Source of the DNA: Candidatus Hydrogenedentota bacterium
GTDB taxonomy: Bacteria > Hydrogenedentota > Hydrogenedentia > Hydrogenedentales > SCBR16-9
Direction: 5' to 3'
Length of the DNA: 8,661 bases
Assembly: GCA_007116095.1 (NCBI GenBank)
Contig: SKJD01000226.1
Location: forward strand, 1 to 8,661
Shown here piece by piece: positions 1-5,881 of the stretch; the stretch's first letter is position 1, and the number at the start of each line of letters is the position of its first letter. The position numbers and the translations under genes were made by a program. The notes under the pieces are model-generated. The model was not told the origin of the DNA, did not search any database, and saw nothing but the letters and a program-made list of their open reading frames with translations.

Positions 1-653
1 CGCCCATGACCGCGGTCGACCGGCATGTGGCCGACCCCTGGTTCGGCGATCCGGATTTTGAGTTGCAAGAGCTCCCCGATGCCCTCGCGCCCTCGCCATT
101 CCTAGAAAGACTGCAACAGGCCGCGTTGATACCCCTCGGGCTCTTCCTGGTGATCGGCATCCCGCGGGGGCTGGCCGCGCTGCTGCGTACCCTGCGCATA
201 CTCCGAGCCAAGCGCGCTGGAAGGCTACAACGTTTCCTGGAAGGCTGCGAGCGGGCCTTTCTACGCCTCACGCGCTGGCCACGACTACCCCGCCCGAAAC
301 GCCGGGTGCGCATCCAGCGCAACATCGCCACCTGCACGCGCTACGAGAATCCCTATGCAGACAGCGCGGAGCCGGCAATGTCCATCCGAAAGCAAATCCA
401 CCATGCCTACGCGGCGCTCTGCGCCCTGGCCTACGACCTCGGTGTGCCCCCGGAGCAGTCCGACACGCCGCTGGAGTTCCTCGCGCACTTTCCGGAGTCC
501 CTACAGTCGATTGAGGAGGAAGCCCGCGACCTCACCCAGCTCTACCTCATCGCCGCCTACACCGAACAGCCCCTGGACCCGCAGCCGTTGCGCAGCCGCC
601 TGCAAAAATTTTGGATAGGCTACAACCGCCTGCGCAACCGGGTCCTACGCTAA
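1..653 (+). CDS. DUF4129-like C-terminal part of a membrane protein (transglutaminase-associated type), 5' partial
   Basis: The frame is open to the left edge, so the gene very probably starts upstream. The first ATG inside the window is at position 6, but no ribosome binding site can be judged there. Counted from that ATG, 215 residues are visible. A short acidic/proline-rich stretch precedes one hydrophobic segment at about residues 38-62, followed by a very basic stretch (about 64-105) rich in Arg and Lys, as expected on the cytoplasmic side of a membrane anchor. The C-terminal part (about 125-195) has the DUF4129 pattern: an amphipathic AYAALCALAYDLGV helix, then SDTPLEFLAHFPE, then an LTQLYLIAAYTE helix. 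In many bacteria this domain ends multi-pass transglutaminase-like proteins (TgpA/DUF3488 type), so the missing upstream part may be such a protein. That is inference. The gene ends 31 bp before the group II intron. Confidence 0.6.
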   Translation, partial: PMTAVDRHVADPWFGDPDFELQELPDALAPSPFLERLQQAALIPLGLFLVIGIPRGLAALLRTLRILRAKRAGRLQRFLEGCERAFLRLTRWPRLPRPKRRVRIQRNIATCTRYENPYADSAEPAMSIRKQIHHAYAALCALAYDLGVPPEQSDTPLEFLAHFPESLQSIEEEARDLTQLYLIAAYTEQPLDPQPLRSRLQKFWIGYNRLRNRVLR

Positions 654-687
654 GGCGCTCCCCCTGTTCTTTCGTGCTTACAAAGTC

Positions 688-721
688 GAGTAGGGGAAGG
701 GGTTGCCCCTCTCCCCCGCTC
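688..721 (-). ncRNA. Group II intron domain VI hairpin
   Basis: On the minus strand GAG at the base pairs with CTC. GGGGG and GGGG blocks then pair with the CCCC and CCCCT blocks around a CAA loop. An adenosine at 691 (TACTC context) lies unpaired near the base and is the natural candidate branch point, although IIC introns often splice by hydrolysis. The tail GAC, ending at 685, leads to the 3' exon. Confidence 0.75.
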
Positions 722-722
722 A

Positions 723-760
723 CACCACCGGGCATACCTGCTTGGCATAACGGCGGCTTC
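723..760 (-). ncRNA. Group II intron domain V (catalytic hairpin)
   Basis: On the minus strand the lower stem GCCGCCG pairs with CGGTGGT through seven pairs, two of them G-U. A CC two-nucleotide bulge follows on the 3' side. The upper stem TATGCC pairs with GGTATG around a short AAGCA loop. The AGC catalytic triad sits at the base of the 5' strand (about 756-758). Size, bulge position and triad are those of group II domain V. The sequence is close to the recalled GAACCGCCGUAU...ACGGUGGUGUG of the O. iheyensis IIC intron. The stems appear intact, so ribozyme activity may survive the loss of the protein. Confidence 0.85.
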
Positions 761-769
761 TTCTATCGT

Positions 770-943
770 TTTAGCGTTACATCGCCAAGGCTCGTTATCC
801 TTCAGACGCCGTAAACGCTTGCTGCTCCTCGTATGCCGCAGGTTCGGTTCCGCCATCACCGCGTGCACCGTGGCAAAAGGCTTCATCCAGTCCTCAAACA
901 GGTCCAGTTGATAGCCTTCACTTGTCTGCCGCTTCCCGTTCAT
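770..943 (-). pseudogene. Remnant of the group II intron reverse transcriptase/maturase
   Basis: An open frame starts with ATG at 941-943 in domain IV and reads MNGKRQTSEGYQLDLFEDW, then VMAEPNLR. Group II intron-encoded proteins commonly start with a short leader and then a NLxxAyxrVxxNkGaxGvDG segment. Here the match stops after NLR, and none of the reverse transcriptase motifs (such as YADD) is present. A short stretch further on (NEPWRCNAKTIEEA) faintly recalls the GxWR-containing end of such proteins. An internal deletion of more than 1 kb is therefore plausible. The same frame continues through domains V and VI to 650, but that part is structural RNA. The end of the remnant at about 770 is approximate. 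Confidence 0.5.
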
Positions 944-1433
944 CGAGTCGTCCAGTCTGCTCCTTGCGAAAGTAGATTCGGCCCTTCCCCACGTGTTGTA
1001 GGTACTATGGCCTCTGCTAACTTCTCACGGCTCCTCCCGGCACGTTGCTGCACCGGTAGCCGCCTTCAAGGCGGCAAGACATGATATCTCAGGGTAAGAC
1101 ACTGTTTGTCCGCAGGGCCGCGCCGGATTTACCTGAGTCATTTCCGGATAGTTATCGGGCGTCGTGGTCCATGGCCCACTTACCCCATGACCCCGGCCTG
1201 GTATCCAGTTTCTGTTCGTCACGTCCTGCATTTGGACTCCGACTTCCTCCCCACAATGCCTCGCGGCATTGCAGTTGTCTTCGCCTGGCAATTCCCACTA
1301 TCAGGGCTTGCAGAGGACTTACACCTCATAAGAACAGTGCCATGTCTGGCACACCGAAGGGCGAACGGAAGTGCGCTACTCCACATAATGAATCGACTGG
1401 TCCGGTAATATCAGAACTACGCGCTAAAGAACA

Positions 1434-1497
1434 TGGACCCGATGGACAGGACCTGCGCCATCGTATGGCGTCATGTCCATGCTGTCCACCAGGTCCA
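1434..1497 (-). terminator. Large imperfect hairpin of 9-bp TGGAC repeats, possible terminator of the FAD gene
   Basis: It begins about 30 nt past the FAD stop codon. The core is CGCCAT (1456-1461) pairing with ATGGCG (1465-1470) over a 3-nt loop. ATGGACA (1442-1448) pairs with TGTCCAT (1474-1480), and TGGACC (1434-1439) with GGTCCA (1492-1497). Both arms are made of 9-bp units (GTGGACCTG, GTGGACAGC, ATGGACATG on one arm; ATGGACCCG, ATGGACAGG on the other). Only a weak TTCTTT follows on the minus strand, so termination is a guess. The inverted repeat itself is directly visible. Confidence 0.5.
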
Positions 1498-1526
1498 CAA
1501 TGTACTTCCCAAACAGCTTGCCCCAG

Positions 1527-3536
1527 TTATGCGTAGCAGCGAATCTCGAAGACGCGGGCTTCGGGGTTGCCGTTGGTAGCGTGAACGGTGAGGCGGAGGG
1601 ACTGGATGCTTTGCGGGTCAAAGGTATGGCGGCAAAGCCGCTGGTAGTTGCCTTCCACTTCAGCCAGGATAATGCGTTCGCCGTCTGCGGTCACGGCGCT
1701 CAAGGTGTAGTCGCGCACGGTTTCCGGCTGCGGCCCCAGGATCATGCGGTTCTGTCGGGGGTACTGCGCTGTCAGCGTCAGCTCGCGTTGGAAGCCGCTG
1801 TCAAAGAGCAACTGCACCTGCCCGATCTGTTGGGGCGCATCCCAGGCAAGCTCGATCCAGGGTCCTTCCTCGTTCTCCCAGAGGTCCTCGATATCCCCCA
1901 ACCAGCGGTTCGCGGTCGCTTCGGGCACGTCGCGGGTCTCACCGCTCAACACGTTCTCGGGCTGGCTGTCCATCAAGCTGGAAGAGGCAGTCGCCGTGGC
2001 CTGGCGCGCCAGGTCGTCGGGGTCCTCGTTACGCACATCGCGGATGGTCTGGTCGTCGCGCAGCAGTTGCTGTTGCAGTCGGTGAATCTGGTCAGCGTCC
2101 TCGCGCAACTCCCGAGGCGTGAGGCCTTCACGCAAACATTGCGCCGCCGCCGTACCTACGGCCTGGCCTTCCACACTACACGTTCCCATGACGCGGAGCG
2201 AACCGAAGGACACGTGGCTGCAACTGATGTTCCGGCCAGCCATGAAGAGGTTCTGGATGTTGCGTGAATACAACGCGCCCAGGGCGATGTTGTAGGCCTC
2301 GTCAATACGAATGGCGCGGAAGGGAGACTCATCAATGGCGTCGAAACCCAGCGAGGGGTGATCGTCGAAAGGCCAGCCGCCAATGGCCACGCTGTCCTGA
2401 AATTCCCGCCAGTCGCCGTCCAGGTGCTGCTGCGTCAGGATCACATCGCCCTCCAGCCGACGGGATTCGCGCTTACCTGGAATCATGCCCACCGTCTCCA
2501 GCGCCCAGTTCTCCGTATCGGGTACATTACCGCTGTTCTTGATGTAATCCCAGGTGCCCAGGACAATCGCCAGCAATTCGAAGCGCAACCGCTCATTGTC
2601 GCGGATGGTGTCGTACACGCCGCCCAGCTCAATCCACCAGTAGCCGTACTCCCAACTGTTACCGAGACCACGGTGTTTGAAATGCTCTTCCGTCAGTTTG
2701 CGCGCCCAACTCGGGGCCTTGTAGGGAATCGGTTGGTCGTGTTCCCGGGCGGTGAAGAGAATACTCGAGCCCATGGTCTTCCCCACCATGTCAAAGCCGC
2801 CCAGCTCCTCGCCAAACTCCTCCGGATCGTCACGTCCAATGCGGTAGGCTGCTCCGGCCTCCCAACCCAGACGGCTGTCGCCGGTGGCGTCGACAAAAAT
2901 CGGCGCTTTGATGTGATACAGGTGCTCGGTCTTGTCGCAACGCGCCCAGATGGCCGCAATGGTGGACTCGTCCCGCATCTCGGCGCGGTAGATGGAAGTG
3001 TCAAGAAGCAGCTTGAGGTTCGGCTCACTGACGCACTTGTCGTAGAGCATCAGGTCCCAGAGTTCCCAGGCATTGTGCGGGTTCCACTTGGCGTTCTCGA
3101 GCCGGAATTCCTCCAGCAGGCCGCCTTCGCGCCAGCCCGCCCGGGAACCGTGGTGATCGGCCCCGACGATGTGCATCCGGACCTCGCTGCTGGCGTTGCC
3201 GCCAAGCCGGGAGCGGTCCTGTATCAGGATGACCTTCGCGCCGTTACGCGCCGCCGCTATGGCCGCGCATACCCCCGCCATGCCGCCGCCACAGACGACC
3301 ACATCCGTCTCCAGGTTCACCTGGTGCATATTGGGTTCGGCTTCCGCCTGTTGCGCGCTATCCGGCGCCAATCGCTCAAACTGCTGCGCAATTTCACTCC
3401 GGGTCCAGGCGTCTGGTGTTGCGGCCAGGCTCTGTGGGGCCTTGACAATGACACTGTACCCCGTCCCCATGGCGCCCAACGAGGCCGCGGTCAAAAAATT
3501 GCGACGCGTCCAACGGCTTTCATCTGCATACTTCAT
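1527..3536 (-). CDS. Tat-exported FAD-dependent oxidoreductase with C-terminal discoidin-like domain
   Basis: A protein of 669 residues. The N-terminus has a twin-arginine signal (TRRNFLT at about 10-16), a hydrophobic stretch and an Ala-rich cleavage region near residue 39, so it is likely exported folded with its cofactor. The FAD site is clear: beta strand VVVCGGGMAG (79-88), the acidic-end strand KVILIQDRSRLGGNASSE, and a second nucleotide-binding motif FVDATGDS (214-221). The segment NLFMAGRNIS...SVEGQAVGTAAA (429-465) is typical of the FAD_oxidored (PF12831) family, whose substrates are mostly unknown. From about residue 512 a beta-rich tail (ATASS..., WIELAWDAPQQIGQVQLLFD, SIQSLRLTV) resembles F5/8 type C/discoidin carbohydrate-binding domains. 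Action on a periplasmic or cell-surface glycan or small molecule is inferred. The start is supported by GGAGGAAGG upstream of the ATG. The gene is flanked by a convergent neighbour and a separate transporter unit, so it is probably monocistronic or read through from the antiporter, 160 bp upstream. Confidence 0.85.
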   Translation of the reverse strand: MKYADESRWTRRNFLTAASLGAMGTGYSVIVKAPQSLAATPDAWTRSEIAQQFERLAPDSAQQAEAEPNMHQVNLETDVVVCGGGMAGVCAAIAAARNGAKVILIQDRSRLGGNASSEVRMHIVGADHHGSRAGWREGGLLEEFRLENAKWNPHNAWELWDLMLYDKCVSEPNLKLLLDTSIYRAEMRDESTIAAIWARCDKTEHLYHIKAPIFVDATGDSRLGWEAGAAYRIGRDDPEEFGEELGGFDMVGKTMGSSILFTAREHDQPIPYKAPSWARKLTEEHFKHRGLGNSWEYGYWWIELGGVYDTIRDNERLRFELLAIVLGTWDYIKNSGNVPDTENWALETVGMIPGKRESRRLEGDVILTQQHLDGDWREFQDSVAIGGWPFDDHPSLGFDAIDESPFRAIRIDEAYNIALGALYSRNIQNLFMAGRNISCSHVSFGSLRVMGTCSVEGQAVGTAAAQCLREGLTPRELREDADQIHRLQQQLLRDDQTIRDVRNEDPDDLARQATATASSSLMDSQPENVLSGETRDVPEATANRWLGDIEDLWENEEGPWIELAWDAPQQIGQVQLLFDSGFQRELTLTAQYPRQNRMILGPQPETVRDYTLSAVTADGERIILAEVEGNYQRLCRHTFDPQSIQSLRLTVHATNGNPEARVFEIRCYA

Positions 3537-3696
3537 CGGTGAAACCCTTCCTCCATGGCATTTGGACTACCTAAAATAGATTCATTCATTGTGTAGCTAT
3601 GAATTCTGTCAGAAAGAAGGGTAGCATGTTCCGGCGTTATTCCGCCACATCAACCGGACTTGGAAAAGGGTGCAGATTCATGGCAAGGACGCCGGA
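3537..3696. other. Intergenic region between the antiporter and the FAD gene
   Basis: This 160-bp gap contains an AT-rich central part with TTCAT and ATGAA repeats (about 3577-3603). On the minus strand there is a small GGCG-GAATAA-CGCC hairpin (about 3633-3647) after the antiporter stop. An independent promoter for the FAD gene is likely by position and AT content, but no convincing -35/-10 pair is seen. Confidence 0.3.
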
Positions 3697-5748
3697 TCAC
3701 TTCGCCGCTGCGTCGTCCTCGGTTGATTCCAATAGCCTGCGCGCTTCCTGCAATTGCTCGGTGGCTCCCAGCAGGAGGAGTTGATCGCCGGGTTGTAGTT
3801 CCTCGTCGGGGTCAGGATTAATGATACTCTCCGGTCCCCGGGCGATGCCGACAATGGTGGCGCCGGTCTTGGAGCGCAACTCCAGCTCCCGGATCAACTT
3901 GTAGGTGGCGCTGCTACCACTCGGGAGCGCGACCGAATCCAGCTCGGCGCGCAAAAGCATCCCAGGTATCGGTCGACTAGTCACGACGGCGTGCGTATCA
4001 GAAGATTGCTGCAAGGTCTCGCCGAGGGCAAATTGCGCCGAGGCGTAGACGCGGATGAAGCTGCGCCAGAAAATGAACGTGCTCAGCGCCACGATAAGGA
4101 GCAGGGCAATGAGCACCGGCCAGGGCGGCAACAGCGCATAGCTCAGCGTCAGGATCATCAGTCCGACGAGAAAGACCCCGGCGACCAGCAGGGCGTTGGT
4201 AATGACGCTGCGCAGGTTGTAGGACTGCTGCTCGCGTTCCTTGTTCAGCGGGACACTGATCTCCGCGAGGACCATGGCGATGGCGCGCCATTTCCGGAAG
4301 GTCGCGATGAGCAATGGCAAGGCCAGCAGACTGGCCGTCAGCCACATCAGGCTGTGTATCCCGCCGAGCACCCCCGGCACGATACTGACATGAGCCTCCA
4401 ACCAGTGGGCGGCGGCGTTGCAGATAATGAACAGGCCGCTGACCAGGGCCAGGTTCAATGCAATCTGCATACTCCAGCGGCGCAACAGGGCGCGCACCTG
4501 ATGATTGCGCTGGGTGCGCTCGGTGCGCCGGGTGGTCCAGCGGTTGTATAGCTTCGCCGTCTGCAGGATCGGATTGGGCACCAGGTAACTGAGCGCGTCA
4601 GCGATGGGGTTGGCGTAGCGCATGAGATAGGGCGTGACAAAGGTCGTAATGGCCGAGATGGCCACGACGATGGGATAAAGAAAATCACTGGTCACCCCGA
4701 GCGACAAGCCCAGCGCCGCGATAATAAACGCAAATTCGCCGATTTGCGTGAGGCCCAGACTGACCCGGAACGCCGTGCGGGCATCATGTCCGGTCACGAA
4801 GGTGCCGAAGGAACAAAAGCTAATCTTGCCCACTATCAGGGCCGTCGCGATGATGGTCACCGGCAGGAGATATTCGTAGAGCACTTGCAGATCAATCAAC
4901 ATGCCGACCGCCACGAAGAAGACCGCGCTGAAAAGATCGCGCACCGGCTCCACCAGGTGGTTGATATGCGCCCCCTCCCGGGCCTCGGCAATGACCGCGC
5001 CGATGATGAAGGCTCCCAGCGCCACGCTGTATTCCAGCCGCAAGGCGAGCAGGGAAACGCCGAAGCAAAGTCCTAGCGCAGTGATCAACAACATCTCGTT
5101 GTTCTTGAAATGCGCCACGTAGCGCAGCAACCATGGCACAATGAGCAGGCCCGCCACCAGAGCGACCGAGAGAAATACCCCCAGGCGCCCCAGGGTGCCT
5201 ACCACTTCACCGACATCGAAGGAGCCCGTCATGGCGATACTGGAAAGCAAGGCGATCACCGCGATGCCCAGGATGTCTTCGACGATCTGGATGCCGAAGA
5301 TGATGCCCGTGAACTTCTCCTTCATCAGCCCCAGCCCCTCCAACGCCTTCAACACCAGCGGCGTCGAGGAAATGGAGAGCATGGCCCCGAGAAAGAGGCT
5401 GTCCATCGTGCTCCAGCCGAAAAATCGCCCAGTGACATAGCCCAGGGTGAGCATGGCGATGACGTCAATCGTCGCGACGGTGAAGGCCGTCGGACCGACC
5501 TGCGCCAGCTTTCGCAGGCTGAATTGCAGCCCCAGGCTGAACATCAGGAAGAGAATCCCGAGTTCCGCCATCAGGTCGATGGTATATTGCTCCTGGATCA
5601 AGGGAAATGGCGGTGTGTTGGGACCGATAATCACCCCGGCCAGAATGTAGCCCAGCACCACCGGCTGCTTGAAGCGGTGAAACATGATCGTCACCAGGCC
5701 GGCGACAATCATCACCACGGCCAAATCCTGCAAAAACACCTCGTGCAT
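3697..5748 (-). CDS. CPA2-family monovalent cation:proton antiporter with C-terminal RCK_C domain
   Basis: A protein of 683 residues. Residues 1-375 form a Na_H_Exchanger (CPA2) domain of about 12 hydrophobic helices. Recognisable pieces are QPVVLGYILAGVIIGP (28-43), the broken-helix segment SISSTPLVLKAL (125-136), the presumed ion-binding helix QIVEDILGIAVIAL (154-167), LGAFIIGAVIAE (244-255) and LTQIGEFAFI (333-342). A basic loop at about 404-425 leads to further hydrophobic segments at about 428-447, 463-482, 516-535 and 540-561. The end (about 600-675) is an RCK_C/TrkA_C domain (SGSSATYKLIRELELRSKTGATIVGI, ELQPGDQLLLLG). There is no Rossmann RCK_N domain, unlike KefB/KefC. It should exchange K+ or Na+ for H+ across the inner membrane, with gating by a ligand bound to RCK_C; the ion is not decidable here. 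AAGGAG (5753-5758) lies 4 nt before the ATG. It is downstream of, and co-oriented with, the SLC13-type gene. Confidence 0.9.
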   Translation of the reverse strand: MHEVFLQDLAVVMIVAGLVTIMFHRFKQPVVLGYILAGVIIGPNTPPFPLIQEQYTIDLMAELGILFLMFSLGLQFSLRKLAQVGPTAFTVATIDVIAMLTLGYVTGRFFGWSTMDSLFLGAMLSISSTPLVLKALEGLGLMKEKFTGIIFGIQIVEDILGIAVIALLSSIAMTGSFDVGEVVGTLGRLGVFLSVALVAGLLIVPWLLRYVAHFKNNEMLLITALGLCFGVSLLALRLEYSVALGAFIIGAVIAEAREGAHINHLVEPVRDLFSAVFFVAVGMLIDLQVLYEYLLPVTIIATALIVGKISFCSFGTFVTGHDARTAFRVSLGLTQIGEFAFIIAALGLSLGVTSDFLYPIVVAISAITTFVTPYLMRYANPIADALSYLVPNPILQTAKLYNRWTTRRTERTQRNHQVRALLRRWSMQIALNLALVSGLFIICNAAAHWLEAHVSIVPGVLGGIHSLMWLTASLLALPLLIATFRKWRAIAMVLAEISVPLNKEREQQSYNLRSVITNALLVAGVFLVGLMILTLSYALLPPWPVLIALLLIVALSTFIFWRSFIRVYASAQFALGETLQQSSDTHAVVTSRPIPGMLLRAELDSVALPSGSSATYKLIRELELRSKTGATIVGIARGPESIINPDPDEELQPGDQLLLLGATEQLQEARRLLESTEDDAAAK

Positions 5749-5752
5749 GGAA

Positions 5753-5766
5753 CTCCTTCCCCCCCC
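5753..5766 (-). promoter_or_regulatory. Ribosome binding site of the antiporter gene with an adjacent run of eight G
   Basis: On the minus strand the leader reads eight G (5766-5759) followed directly by AAGGAG (5758-5753), overall GGGGGGGGAAGGAG, then TTCC and the ATG. The Shine-Dalgarno core fixes the start codon at 5748. The G-run between a T-rich tract and the ribosome binding site is a possible slippage point. Confidence 0.6.
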
Positions 5767-5791
5767 GAAAAACCAAAAAATGAACGTTTAT

Positions 5792-5797
5792 ATCATA
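5792..5797 (-). promoter_or_regulatory. Possible -10 element for the antiporter gene
   Basis: The minus strand has TATGAT (five of six matches to TATAAT), followed by an AT-rich stretch, about 45 bp before the antiporter start, within the 133-bp gap after the SLC13-type gene. The hexamer 17 bp upstream (TGCTTT) is a poor -35. It could let the antiporter be transcribed apart from the gene before it. This is a weak call. Confidence 0.25.
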
Positions 5798-5881
5798 GCA
5801 GTTTACAGGACCGGAAAGCAGTTGCCTGAGCGCAGACCGCCTGTCCACACTATCCAGGATGCCTACCGTCATCACTCCAGA

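Larger units (their letters stand above)
685..1354 (-). mobile_element. Group IIC intron, 670 bp, lacking a functional reverse transcriptase ORF
   Basis: Read on the minus strand, the element begins GTGTGCCAGACATGGCAC. This is the GUGYG 5' consensus followed at once by a small hairpin, as in the well-known Oceanobacillus iheyensis group IIC intron, recalled from memory. Further matches are the AGGTGTAAGTCCT block near the start, a GTCTTACCC segment, and the AGCAGAGGCCATAGTACC block before the reading frame. It ends with a 34-35-nt domain V, a domain VI hairpin and the tail CCCTACTCGAC. Domains I-III take about 410 nt, a compact size typical of IIC. Domain IV holds only a remnant of the intron-encoded protein. 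An intact element would be about 1.8-2 kb, so this copy has probably lost its reverse transcriptase and could only move with help in trans. The 5' boundary is fixed by GTGTG, and the 3' boundary by the AY ending. Exon-binding sequences were not identified. Confidence 0.85.
655..1376 (-). other. Hairpin split by the group II intron (reconstructed insertion target)
   Basis: The two arms lie at 655-675 and, across the intron, 1355-1376. When 684 is joined to 1355 and read on the minus strand, GCGC-A-CTTCC pairs with GGGGG-A-GCGC (two G-U pairs, one A-A mismatch). GTT then pairs with AAC, and TTCGT with ACGAA around an 8-nt loop. The intron sits in the 5' arm next to the loop. The G-U pairs make the fold better on the minus strand than on the plus strand, suggesting an RNA made with the FAD gene. 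It starts right after the stop of the left-hand gene and could have been a terminator shared by convergent genes. No strong U-tract follows on either strand. Confidence 0.5.

Noticed and set aside
655..1376. Integron attC site at the intron target
   Set aside because: IIC introns often use attC, so I looked for GTTRRRY and RYYYAAC core sites at the ends of the split hairpin. They are absent, and no integron cassette arrangement is visible.
654..1526. Insertion sequence or DNA transposon in the gene-poor stretch
   Set aside because: There are no terminal inverted repeats, target duplication or transposase. The stretch is explained by the group II intron and the repeat hairpin.
1081..1536. Plus-strand frames through the intron (151 and 100 codons)
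   Set aside because: They read the complement of the structured intron RNA domains I-III and match no protein pattern.
1473..2267. Plus-strand frame of 264 codons
   Set aside because: It lies fully opposite the C-terminal half of the FAD gene and across its stop, shows no family resemblance, and has a composition explained by the other strand.
2358..3542. Long plus-strand frame (394 codons) opposite the FAD gene
   Set aside because: It is the antisense shadow of a high-GC gene. The translation has no recognisable domain, while the minus-strand frame is a clear FAD protein.
5110..5829. Plus-strand frame of 239 codons, rich in His and Gln
   Set aside because: It is antisense to the antiporter membrane region. 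A His/Gln/Arg-rich composition is the usual mirror of hydrophobic codons.
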